Below are positions 1 to 7,482 of a stretch of DNA of 64,000 nt, one piece after another; position 1 is the first letter of the stretch, and each line of letters begins with the position of its first letter. The notes below the pieces were generated by a model that was not told the DNA's origin, ran no database searches, and was given only the letters and a program-made list of their open reading frames with translations. The translations under genes were made by a program, and so were the position numbers. The DNA is taken from positions 106,174-170,173 of the forward strand of contig JAJDAZ010000002.1 of NCBI GenBank assembly GCA_029261595.1, read 5' to 3'. This DNA comes from Nitrospinaceae bacterium. GTDB taxonomy: Bacteria > Nitrospinota > Nitrospinia > Nitrospinales > VA-1.

Positions 1-1209
1 TTCGCTTTCATTGGTTGTGGGGTGATCATACGTTCTATAGATAAGGCGATTAAATCACAACTGTTTCTAGACGCACTTAAAGTGACAATAGCTGGTGAGA
101 GAGAGATTCATGCCGCTACGACTTTGGCCCAGCTGGAGACACTTGAATCCAACTACAACAAGAAGATCGAAGAACTAGAGGAGATAGAGAAGGCGCTGAA
201 ACCCCGCTATACACATTCGGAGCATAATACATGTGTCTATATGCGTTACGAAGAGAAAATAGGAGCTTACCGTGACTTGATAAATCTGATCCAGTTGCGA
301 AAAGTGACAATAGCTGGTGAGAGAGAGATTTGCAGGGCTACGTCTTTGGTCCGGTTAGAGGCACTTGAATCTTACTACAGCAAAAAAATAAAAGACCTGG
401 AAGATGAGGAGGAGAGGACCGGCTACATCGATGTGGGTCACCAAAAGCGAGTAAATGCTTACCATGTCTTGATAAATTTGATCGAGTTACGAAAAATTAC
501 AATAGGTAGCGGGAGAGAGATTCATGCCGCTACGACTTTGGTCCGGCTGGAAAGACTTGAATCCGACTACAACGAAAAAGATGCGAGTTGCCACGATCAA
601 GGAAATGCTCCCTACGACTTGATAAATTTGATCGAGTTACGAAAAGTGGTAATAGCTGGTGAGAGAGAGATTTACGAGGCTACGTCTTTGGACCAGTTGG
701 ACACACTTAAATCCGTCCACTTAAAGAAGATTGATGATTTAAAAGAGAGGGGCAATAAGAATAATTGGCGTTATAAAGAGGAAATAAATACTTACCACGA
801 CTTGATAAATTTGATCGAGTTACGAAAAATTACAATAGGTAGCGGGAGAGAGATTCATGCCGCTACGACTTTGGCCCAGCTGGAGACACTTGACTCCGAC
901 TACAGCAAGAAGATCAATGATCTACATGTGAGTTGCCACGAGGTAAGAAATGCTTTTATTGACTTGGTAGATTTGATTAACTCACAAAAAATAGGAATAA
1001 ATGGTAAGAAAGATATTTACGAGGCTACGTCTTTGGACCAGTTGGAGGAACTTTCATCCGACTACCGCTGGGAACTCGAACATCTAGAGAGGATCGACGG
1101 GGGGCTCGGCGGGCGGGACGGCGATTTAAGCTGGCAAAAGCAAATAAAAGCTTACCACGACTTGATAAATTTGATCGAGGCAAGAATAAACGAATATTTC
1201 AATGAATAA
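1..1209 (+). CDS. Tandem-repeat protein of unknown function, probably 5'-truncated
   Basis: I do not recognise a family. The protein is built of six imperfect repeats beginning near residues 20, 94, 158, 208, 269 and 323, counted from the GTG at 22. Each has a head like K(V/I)TI-GEREI(H/Y)-A-T-L-QLE-L-SDY, a charged variable middle, and a tail YHDLINLIELRK. Units run about 50-74 residues and look helical. No signal peptide or membrane segment is visible. The reading frame is open to the window edge. The GTG at 22 is the first possible start but has no clear ribosome site, and the residues before the first head (LFLDALK) resemble a repeat tail, so the gene probably begins outside the window. 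Its last 8 bases overlap the start of the DUF5069 gene. Confidence 0.6.
   Translation, partial: FAFIGCGVIIRSIDKAIKSQLFLDALKVTIAGEREIHAATTLAQLETLESNYNKKIEELEEIEKALKPRYTHSEHNTCVYMRYEEKIGAYRDLINLIQLRKVTIAGEREICRATSLVRLEALESYYSKKIKDLEDEEERTGYIDVGHQKRVNAYHVLINLIELRKITIGSGREIHAATTLVRLERLESDYNEKDASCHDQGNAPYDLINLIELRKVVIAGEREIYEATSLDQLDTLKSVHLKKIDDLKERGNKNNWRYKEEINTYHDLINLIELRKITIGSGREIHAATTLAQLETLDSDYSKKINDLHVSCHEVRNAFIDLVDLINSQKIGINGKKDIYEATSLDQLEELSSDYRWELEHLERIDGGLGGRDGDLSWQKQIKAYHDLINLIEARINEYFNE
471..874 (+). repeat. Exact 71-base direct repeat inside the repeat-protein gene
   Basis: Bases 471-541 and 804-874 are identical over 71 bases and lie 333 bases (111 codons) apart. They cover the tail of one protein repeat and the head of the next. 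Identity at third codon positions points to a recent duplication or gene conversion rather than protein-level constraint alone. Confidence 0.85.
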
Positions 1210-1543
1210 AAAGAAGCTTCAAACTTTGGCTAAAGACCTTAATAATGAGCCTCCGAGAAGCCCGAGAAACATGTTAGGGGGATATGTAATTCTTTCTCGC
1301 TGTTTAGATAAGTGTCGATCTTTTCTTCTAGGAATTAATGGCGCATACAACTTTTGGCCTTGCTTTTTATGTAGTCATCTGGAGGCATTTTCAGGTGTAG
1401 ATCATGACGAGTTAAAGGATTTTGTGGCCACAGGCGCAAATGATGAAGAGGTTTATTCTGAATACGATCCCTCAAAAGAACGTTTTCGTTCCCAAAATTA
1501 TCAGGATGATTTAAGATTGAAAAAGTTGAAACGATCTCCGTGA
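1202..1543 (+). CDS. DUF5069 domain protein
   Basis: A 113-residue soluble protein matching the DUF5069 pattern: an N-terminal PRSPRNMLGGYVILSRCLDKCR segment in the position of the usual PRSPRE-LGGYV-L-R-IDK-R, then a hydrophobic FWPCFLCSHLEAFSGVD stretch, then an acidic segment with TGANDEEV. The function of the family is not known to me. The ATG lies inside the end of the upstream gene, sharing 8 bases (ATGAATAA), so the two are probably translationally coupled. The tail is basic and rich in lysine. The family call rests on remembered motif shape. Confidence 0.7.
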   Translation: MNKKKLQTLAKDLNNEPPRSPRNMLGGYVILSRCLDKCRSFLLGINGAYNFWPCFLCSHLEAFSGVDHDELKDFVATGANDEEVYSEYDPSKERFRSQNYQDDLRLKKLKRSP

Positions 1544-1573
1544 ATCACACACTTAAACCAATTTTCCTTGTGA

Positions 1574-2041
1574 TTAATAATTACCTTTTAGATGGCCCGC
1601 GATTTCTTCCGCCGCTTTGGTAAAAAGCTTTTTCTCCGACAACCCGCCACTCAACCAGGAATTCACCTCCCAGCCGCCGACCATTTCATCTTCGTCAAAT
1701 AACGCGACTTTGACCCGCAATTTTGCCTGGGAGGAACTGGAAGCGCCGAGAGTCGCGATTCTGCCTATCGGACTGCCCTCGTCGTATTCCACTATTTTAT
1801 ATTTCAGGTGAAACTTTGCTTCATCAAACGTCAACTTGAAACCTGTTTTATTGATGGAATCCTCTAAGCTGGCCTGCAAACGCGTGCCCGCATCCAGGAG
1901 GGTATAGTTCTGTTCGGTCAAGTCCTCGATGTTGAGGGTGTTGACGTTGTTTTGCCAGCTTTTTTTCACTTCAGACTGCGCGCCTGAACAGGCATAAAGG
2001 AACAAAACCAGCAGGATGGCGGATCTGGTTAAATGTTTCAT
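1574..2041 (-). CDS. Outer-membrane lipoprotein, DUF4410-like
   Basis: A 155-residue secreted lipoprotein. The chosen ATG at 2041 begins a basic and hydrophobic signal peptide ending in the lipobox LYAC, and a GGAG site lies just upstream. A start 12 codons earlier would put a charged tail before the signal and is less likely. The mature part has a predicted beta-rich core with a GASSSSQAKLRVKV stretch and a W-VNSWLSGG segment. This resembles DUF4410 lipoproteins, whose role is unknown. It lies about 110 bases downstream of the SUMF1-like/CcdA gene and may be transcribed separately. Confidence 0.6.
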   Translation of the reverse strand: MKHLTRSAILLVLFLYACSGAQSEVKKSWQNNVNTLNIEDLTEQNYTLLDAGTRLQASLEDSINKTGFKLTFDEAKFHLKYKIVEYDEGSPIGRIATLGASSSSQAKLRVKVALFDEDEMVGGWEVNSWLSGGLSEKKLFTKAAEEIAGHLKGNY

Positions 2042-2152
2042 GGCTTCTCCAAAATCTGATTTCAAATCGGATCGCACTGATCCATAGAATTCTATAGAAA
2101 AACGCCAGTGAATTCAATAGGTTATTCGAGGGATGGTGGGAGTGCCGTCGGT

Positions 2153-3910
2153 TTATTTGAACAGATGTAAAACTTTTTCTTCCAGGGTGCTGAACCAGAG
2201 TTGCAGTTCAATGGGGATCAGGCTGTTGATGTAGGTCAGGTATCCCATTGCCAGCGCGATGCCCAGGGCGATGAGCAACAATCCGCTGAACAGGTTGGTG
2301 GTGTGCAGATAAAACGTTCTGCCGCCAAAGTTCAAGGCCCACTCTTTTCCGCGCAACACTCTCCAGAACAGACCATCTTTGGATAGCTTGCCGCAAAAGG
2401 TGGCGATCATAATCAACGGCAATCCCAGCCCCAGAGCGTAGGAGAAAAGCAGGGTCATGCCTTGAAGAACTGTTTTATCGGAAGCGGCGAGGATGAGGAT
2501 GCCGGATAAAATAGGGCCGACGCAGGGGGTCCAGCCCAGAGCGAAGGTCGCGCCAAACAGAAAAAATCCGAAAAAGGTGGAGCCGGGTTTGCCCTGGAAA
2601 TTGGCTCCGGAAAATCCTTTGCCAAAAAGCGTCATCACCCCAAATATCGCCACCAGCACGCCGCCGATGGTGGCCAGGGAAAACATATAGTCACGCAGGA
2701 GCTGTCCCAGAAAGCTGGCTGACGCTCCCATTAAAACAAACAAAGTGGCAAGACCTATGAAAAATGCCAGTGACATCAGACTCAAACGCGCACGGTCCGC
2801 CTGGGCGGTCACCGCAAAATACGCGGGCAGGATGGGAAGCGTGCAGGGTGACAGAAAACTGAACACACCGGCGATGAAGGCCAGAAAGGTCAGCGCCAGA
2901 AACCCGGATTGCGGCAGATTGGTTTTGGCCTCGAAAGGATTGATGGCAGGTTTATTGGCGACGGATGTTTGTTGCGCCGGTGATCCTTTAGCCGCCGACG
3001 TCTCAGACGCCGTTCCCGGAGTTTTGTCGGCGAAGGATAATTTTTGCAGGGCTGCGGGTTTTTCTGAACTCACGCATCGAAACCCGACATCCTGACCGGG
3101 TTGGTCTGGGTTGGCGTATTGCCGATAGCCTGCTCGTGCAAATTTTGCCAGGGCGGATTGATACGTGGAGCCTGGGAAATGCCCGATGTCGCTTGCGGAA
3201 TGTCCGCGGATCACTTTGAGGCCCGTGTTGTAATATTCACTTTTGAAAGTGTTGCCTTCATAGGGCTTGTAGTCGTCCTCGACCCATTCCCACACATTGC
3301 CGATCAAATCGTGGACTCCTTCGGCGTTAGCCCCATCAGGGGAAGTGCCCACCACCTTGAGTTTGGTTTTCTGCCCGGTGGCACGGGCCAGGTTGGCCGA
3401 CTTGCTGTCGAAAGCCTCTCCCCAGGGATATATTTTTCCGTCGGTTCCTCGGGCCGCACGCTCCCACTGTTTTTCAGAGGGCAGGTTTTTTTCCGCCCAT
3501 TGGCAAAAATTTGCCGCGTCGTACCAGGTGACCCAGGCGACAGGCTGATTGTCCAGCCCTTCCGGGTAGCGGTTGTTTTTCCAGTTGGGCGGGGGCTCGG
3601 CGCCTATATCGTCCACATATATTTTATAACGGCGGTTGGTGACCTCAAATTGGTCGATATAGAACCCCTTGAGAAAGATTTTTTTCTCCGGCGTTTCGTC
3701 GGCGTACCAGGGTTTGGGAATGCCCATGGAAAGCGCTTCGGCGGATTCATCGGTCTGGCTGGTTCCAAATATAAAATGACCTGCGGGAATAAAAACCATC
3801 TGCCCTTCGAGGGAGTTGTCTTTCGTGCTTTCAGCCGCAGCGCTTGATATCAGGGAAAATATGAAAACGGCAGCGCAAAAAAACGCGAGTAGGATTGGAT
3901 TTTTTTTCAT
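2153..3910 (-). CDS. SUMF1/FGE-sulfatase-like domain fused to a CcdA-type membrane domain
   Basis: Two modules in one chain of about 585 residues. After a signal peptide (1-27) comes a formylglycine-generating-enzyme-like domain (about 33-280) with the family marks VTWYDAANFCQWAEK, LPSEKQWERAARG, IGNVWEWVEDDY and GFRCV. A Pro/Ala/Thr-rich linker follows, then a DsbD/CcdA domain (about 336-585) with several membrane helices and the redox cysteines in SPCTLPILPAY and GWTPCVGP. The two catalytic cysteines of true FGE are replaced by alanine in the region before GFRC, so formylglycine synthesis is unlikely. CcdA domains pass electrons from cytoplasmic thioredoxin to periplasmic partners. The TlpA-type gene immediately upstream is the likely partner. 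The start at 3910 was chosen for the signal peptide; an ATG at 3952 is possible. Confidence 0.85.
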   Translation of the reverse strand: MKKNPILLAFFCAAVFIFSLISSAAAESTKDNSLEGQMVFIPAGHFIFGTSQTDESAEALSMGIPKPWYADETPEKKIFLKGFYIDQFEVTNRRYKIYVDDIGAEPPPNWKNNRYPEGLDNQPVAWVTWYDAANFCQWAEKNLPSEKQWERAARGTDGKIYPWGEAFDSKSANLARATGQKTKLKVVGTSPDGANAEGVHDLIGNVWEWVEDDYKPYEGNTFKSEYYNTGLKVIRGHSASDIGHFPGSTYQSALAKFARAGYRQYANPDQPGQDVGFRCVSSEKPAALQKLSFADKTPGTASETSAAKGSPAQQTSVANKPAINPFEAKTNLPQSGFLALTFLAFIAGVFSFLSPCTLPILPAYFAVTAQADRARLSLMSLAFFIGLATLFVLMGASASFLGQLLRDYMFSLATIGGVLVAIFGVMTLFGKGFSGANFQGKPGSTFFGFFLFGATFALGWTPCVGPILSGILILAASDKTVLQGMTLLFSYALGLGLPLIMIATFCGKLSKDGLFWRVLRGKEWALNFGGRTFYLHTTNLFSGLLLIALGIALAMGYLTYINSLIPIELQLWFSTLEEKVLHLFK

Positions 3911-3983
3911 AGTGTTGGAATGGATCGTATCCGGTTGGGAAAGGATGGCCATCAGGAAGGAGGCTATCCCGCAGGATATTGAA

Positions 3984-4511
3984 TCAACTTTTTGTGTTCA
4001 AGAGATTTTCAAAATATTGCAGTGTGCCGGGTTCGGTCCAGTCTTCGGCCCCATGCATGGCGCCGATGATATTTCCCTGCGGGTCGATCAGGAAGGTGGT
4101 GGGCAGGCTGACCACCCCGTACTGGTAACTCACCTTCAACTGTTGATCCAATAAAAATGTAAATGAGAGATCATGGGCTTTGACGTAGGGTTCCACCACC
4201 GTCGCGCCGAACATGTCGTTGGAGATGGCGAGGACGTCAAACTTATCCGATTTGAATCGCTGGTACAAAGCTTCCAGAGAAGGCATTTCCACCTTGCAGG
4301 GGCCGCACCAGGTGGCCCAGAAATTGACCAGAAGATACTTGCCCTTGTAATGATCGAGGCTGATGTTCTTGCCATTTAAGGATTGCAAACTGAAATTGGT
4401 TGCGCGCACCGCCTTATCCGTTTCCGCGGTTGCGGTGGCGCTCAGCAGAACCAAAAGAAGGCCAATGATTAACGAAGTGAAATTGAGAATTCTTTTGTTG
4501 GATTCAGGCAA
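3984..4511 (-). CDS. TlpA/ResA-type periplasmic thioredoxin
   Basis: A 175-residue exported thiol-disulfide protein. An N-terminal hydrophobic segment (about 9-29, ending ATATAE) is a signal peptide or membrane anchor. It is followed by an AhpC/TSA-like thioredoxin fold with the redox motif WCGPC (C69, C72) and the cis-proline segment SLPTTFLID. Such proteins reduce apocytochrome c or other periplasmic thiols using electrons from CcdA or DsbD. The SUMF1-like/CcdA fusion gene lies directly downstream, which supports an electron-transfer pair. The NifU-like gene is 47 bases upstream, and all genes point the same way. Confidence 0.9.
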   Translation of the reverse strand: MPESNKRILNFTSLIIGLLLVLLSATATAETDKAVRATNFSLQSLNGKNISLDHYKGKYLLVNFWATWCGPCKVEMPSLEALYQRFKSDKFDVLAISNDMFGATVVEPYVKAHDLSFTFLLDQQLKVSYQYGVVSLPTTFLIDPQGNIIGAMHGAEDWTEPGTLQYFENLLNTKS

Positions 4512-4558
4512 GAAACATCCTCCGGGTTTGGCTATGATGTGGTCAGGATTTGGAAATT

Positions 4559-4792
4559 TTATTCTACCGACTCAATACAGCGTACCATGGGAATGGCTTT
4601 TTTCAAGGCGCGTTCGATCCCCATTTTCAGGGTCATGGTCGAACTGGAACAGGAACTGCAAGAACCGATCAGGCGGAGTTTGACCACGCCATCGTCAATA
4701 TCCACAAGTTCTACATTGCCGCCATCCGCCATGAGTGAAGGCCGGATGGTATCCAGCACCGTTTCCACTTCATCCTGCATTTCCGCATCCAT
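4559..4792 (-). CDS. NifU C-terminal-domain Fe-S scaffold protein
   Basis: A 77-residue Nfu-type protein. The start MDAEMQDEVETVLDTIRP is followed by LMADGGNVELVDI and the cluster-binding CSSC pair (C45, C48) in GSCSSCSSSTMTL, as in the NifU C-terminal domain. These proteins assemble or carry a 4Fe-4S cluster between subunits and deliver it to apo-proteins. The ATG at 4792 was chosen because the conserved domain begins there; a longer reading frame upstream overlaps the ferredoxin gene in another frame. The ferredoxin gene ends 26 bases upstream, so the pair probably shares one message. Confidence 0.9.
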   Translation of the reverse strand: MDAEMQDEVETVLDTIRPSLMADGGNVELVDIDDGVVKLRLIGSCSSCSSSTMTLKMGIERALKKAIPMVRCIESVE

Positions 4793-4818
4793 AATGACCT
4801 GTTCTTTGTATAAGGTTT

Positions 4819-5088
<270 letters not shown>

Positions 5089-5117
5089 CTATAGAAAATA
5101 TTTCTATGAATTATTTT

Positions 5118-5588
5118 TTAGATGGATTCTCTTGCTCGTTCTTCAAACTTGTTTGTTTCAGGGTCCCAGGCGAACAGGGCCTGCTCCTTGATTTCCCCAT
5201 TATACACCGAAACCACCAGATGCGTGGCATCAGGATACCAGGGGTCGCCCCACTCTGACAGCGCCATTTTTTTATCCTCATCGGAAAAATAGGCGTCGTG
5301 CTCAGGATGGGAATGATAAAACGTCTTGATGGCCCATCCCTTGGTTCGGGTCTTTTTTTCAATGGCTACCAGATCTTTGGGATCGATGGAAAACGCCGTT
5401 TTCGCATCCCTGGGATAATTTTCAGGGTCTTTCTCGTGCAATCGATTTTGAATATTGGTACACCGAAAAACCGTATCCTCGCTCAGATTTTCGGGGTGCC
5501 CCAGAACGACCCCACAGCATTCATCGGGGTATTCTTCCATGGCCTGAAAGTGAATCATCACCAACAGGTTCTTATCAATTGAAGTCAT
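5118..5588 (-). CDS. JAB1/MPN (JAMM) metalloprotease family protein
   Basis: A 156-residue single-domain JAMM protein. The zinc-site pattern is complete: E23 in YPDECCG, then H92-x-H94-x7-S102-x2-D105 in YHSHPEHDAYFSDED. Prokaryotic relatives cut peptides from the C-terminal glycine of ubiquitin-like sulfur carriers, as Mec+ does in cysteine synthesis; others have unknown substrates. No ThiS-like or MoaD-like gene is seen in the window. It lies upstream of the ferredoxin and NifU-like genes on the same strand, so a role in sulfur or Fe-S metabolism is a reasonable inference and no more. Confidence 0.88.
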   Translation of the reverse strand: MTSIDKNLLVMIHFQAMEEYPDECCGVVLGHPENLSEDTVFRCTNIQNRLHEKDPENYPRDAKTAFSIDPKDLVAIEKKTRTKGWAIKTFYHSHPEHDAYFSDEDKKMALSEWGDPWYPDATHLVVSVYNGEIKEQALFAWDPETNKFEERARESI

Positions 5589-5656
5589 GGAATATTGTGA
5601 AATGCCGGGTATTGATTGTCAAATAGTTTTAATCCCACGGCGAATTAAAATATTTT

Positions 5657-5708
5657 CCCCCTTACAGGGGAGGAAGTTTGGGCCTGACGCTGCGCGAGGC
5701 CCTGAAAA
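5657..5708. repeat. Dispersed intergenic repeat, copy 1
   Basis: A 52-base block closely matching 14914-14966. It starts with a CCCC/GGGG stem around CTTACA, then GGAAG-TTGGGCCTGACG, then CGCGAGGCCCTGAAAA. About 44-47 positions agree between the copies. It lies in the 176-base gap between the JAMM gene and the 2Fe-2S ferredoxin gene. Confidence 0.75.
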
Positions 5709-5748
5709 AACGTTGCACGGCGTGAGCAAACTCGCCCTCCGCGGAGGA

Positions 5749-5765
5749 GCCAGCGTCACGCTGGC
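5749..5765. repeat. Short palindrome of the CCAGCG-NNN-CGCTGG type
   Basis: GCCAGCG-TCA-CGCTGGC forms a 7-base-pair hairpin right at the stop codon of the 2Fe-2S ferredoxin gene. Similar hairpins occur at 9868-9882 and 35780-35794. There is no T-run behind it on the gene's strand, so it is not a classical terminator. Confidence 0.6.
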
Positions 5766-6055
5766 TAAACGTGGGTTCGTACGACGAGGTTGTCGTTTAC
5801 GGTCAGCTGGCAGGCGAGACGAATTTCGGGGTCTTTGTCTTTGAGTTTTTCCGTTTCGACATCGTTTCTGGGATCGACGTTCCCTGAAACGATTTTTACC
5901 GTGCAGGAAGTGCATAAACCCCGGCCCCGGCAATTTAATATTTTGAACACGTGCGAGTAGACGCTCAACTTTTGCTGGATGGCGGCTTCCCGTAAATTGG
6001 CACCGGGCTCTACCTTGAAGGTCCGGTTCTGGTCTTCAAATTGAACTTCTAACAT
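5765..6055 (-). CDS. Plant-type 2Fe-2S ferredoxin
   Basis: A 96-residue ferredoxin with the beta-grasp pattern and ligands C42-x5-C48-x2-C51-x30-C82 in NCRGRGLCTSC and LACQ. It has the length of an isolated electron carrier and no fused reductase. The N-terminal MLEVQFEDQNRTFKV is the usual first strand. Its start codon lies inside the stop region of the zinc-ribbon gene (7-base overlap ATGTTAG), so the two are translationally coupled and probably work together. Confidence 0.92.
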   Translation of the reverse strand: MLEVQFEDQNRTFKVEPGANLREAAIQQKLSVYSHVFKILNCRGRGLCTSCTVKIVSGNVDPRNDVETEKLKDKDPEIRLACQLTVNDNLVVRTHV

Positions 6056-6381
6056 GCTTCGATCTCGATGAAATGGTGTAATTTACCCTTGCCCAAGTAG
6101 CCGTAAAATGCGCTGCCGACTGTGGAACAGGTAGTATTCATGTGGACAAACTCCTTTTGCCCATTTTCCGCCTTGAGCACTCCCACCTGGGAGTAGGGCG
6201 GGATGGACCCCCCGCAATTTTCGCACCGGACGGAAAAACTGTCGCACAAGCTCAGCAGACAATCTTTGCAAACGACTGGATCAAACAAAAATATTTCCTG
6301 GCCTTCGAACTCTACCAACGTGGGCAGTTGATCCACCGGGGTCCCGCATTCCTGGCAACTACGATCGATTTGATTTCCCAT
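6049..6381 (-). CDS. Small cysteine-rich zinc-ribbon protein
   Basis: 110 residues, not matched to a named family. It contains three CxxC pairs (C9/C12, C38/C41, C53/C56) and further single cysteines, a pattern expected for one or two zinc ribbons. No membrane segment is seen. The reading frame starts at MGNQIDRSCQECG and overlaps the ferredoxin start by 7 bases. A role as partner or regulator of that ferredoxin is inference from coupling. It lies 70 bases downstream of mreB on the same strand. Confidence 0.75.
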   Translation of the reverse strand: MGNQIDRSCQECGTPVDQLPTLVEFEGQEIFLFDPVVCKDCLLSLCDSFSVRCENCGGSIPPYSQVGVLKAENGQKEFVHMNTTCSTVGSAFYGYLGKGKLHHFIEIEAC

Positions 6382-6451
6382 AAGTTGCAGGAGTAAGGTT
6401 CCGCCCCTGATGTGGTTTTATTGCGAAAGGAGTTATTCTACCCAAGGAGAA

Positions 6452-7480
6452 TCAATTGATGCAAACTTTTTTCATTTCGTAAAAATTGTCCAGGATGGCG
6501 CCGGCGCCCTTGCAGATGCTGAGCAGGGGGTCTTCAGGGGTGTATACCTTGAGGGTGGTTTTTTCTTCCACCAGTTTGTCCAGTCCCCGGATGAGGCCGC
6601 CCCCTCCGGTCAGGTAGATGCCATTGGAATGAATATCCGCTGACAGTTCCGGGGGCACTTTCTCCAAGGCTCTGAGAACAATGGAGATAATGGTGGAGAT
6701 GGGTTCTTTCATGGCTTCGCGGATTTCTTCGTCATCAATAGTGAGTGACATGGGAACGCCTGTTTTCACGTTCAGCCCCTTGACCTCCGTGGTCAGTTTT
6801 TTAACCAGAGGATAGGCGCTTCCGATCTCCATTTTAACGCGTTCCCCTTCAAATACGCCGATATTCAGGTGATGGGCGATCCTCATATAACGCACGATCG
6901 CCTCGTCTATTTCGTCTCCGGCCAGGCGTACCGATTCCCCGTAAGCGATGGCCGAAAGAGAAATGATCGCAACATCCGTGGTGCCTCCACCGATGTCGAT
7001 CACCATATTGCCTTCGGGCTTGTGGGCGGGAATGCCCACGCCTATGGCGGCGGCCATCGGCTCTTCCACCAGATGGACCTCGCGGACTCCGGCCATGATG
7101 GAAGCGTCGATCACCGCTTTTTTCTCCACCTGGGTGATGCAGGTGGGAATGCCCACCACCATCCTTGGTTTGACGAAGCGGTGATTCTTCAACACCTTCT
7201 TGATGAAGTAATTGATCATGGCGTTGGTGATGTCAAAATCTGCGATCACGCCGTCCTTCATGGGCCGGATGGCTTCAATCCGGGCGTGCGTTCTGCCATA
7301 CATCTGCTTGGCTTCCAGACCCACTGCCTCCACCCCCTGCCCGTTGGTGTTCACGGCTACCACAGAAGGTTCGTTCAAGACAATGCCTTTTCCTTTGACA
7401 TAAACCAGGGTGTTTGCCGTTCCAAGGTCCATGGCCAGGTCGGCTGCAAACCAGCCAAATAATTTGTTTAGAAAGTTCAC
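6452..7480 (-). CDS. mreB: Rod-shape protein MreB
   Basis: A 342-residue bacterial actin of normal length. Diagnostic segments are an N-terminal amphipathic helix (MNFLNKLFGWF), DLGTANTLVYVKGKG (phosphate 1), RPMKDGVIADF, MVVGIPT, EEPMAAAIG, DIGGGTTDVA (phosphate 2) and YLTGGGGLIRGL (adenosine site). MreB filaments under the inner membrane guide peptidoglycan synthesis in rod-shaped cells. No mreC or mreD follows; the neighbours are a signalling protein 2 bases upstream and a zinc-ribbon gene downstream. The distance to the upstream gene suggests co-transcription. Confidence 0.97.
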   Translation of the reverse strand: MNFLNKLFGWFAADLAMDLGTANTLVYVKGKGIVLNEPSVVAVNTNGQGVEAVGLEAKQMYGRTHARIEAIRPMKDGVIADFDITNAMINYFIKKVLKNHRFVKPRMVVGIPTCITQVEKKAVIDASIMAGVREVHLVEEPMAAAIGVGIPAHKPEGNMVIDIGGGTTDVAIISLSAIAYGESVRLAGDEIDEAIVRYMRIAHHLNIGVFEGERVKMEIGSAYPLVKKLTTEVKGLNVKTGVPMSLTIDDEEIREAMKEPISTIISIVLRALEKVPPELSADIHSNGIYLTGGGGLIRGLDKLVEEKTTLKVYTPEDPLLSICKGAGAILDNFYEMKKVCIN

Positions 7481-7482
7481 GA

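Noticed and set aside
3101..3847. A 248-codon open frame opposite the SUMF1-like/CcdA gene
   Set aside because: Antisense shadow of a clearly homologous gene.
2153..3910. Annotation as an active formylglycine-generating enzyme
   Set aside because: Both catalytic cysteines are replaced, and a CcdA domain is attached.
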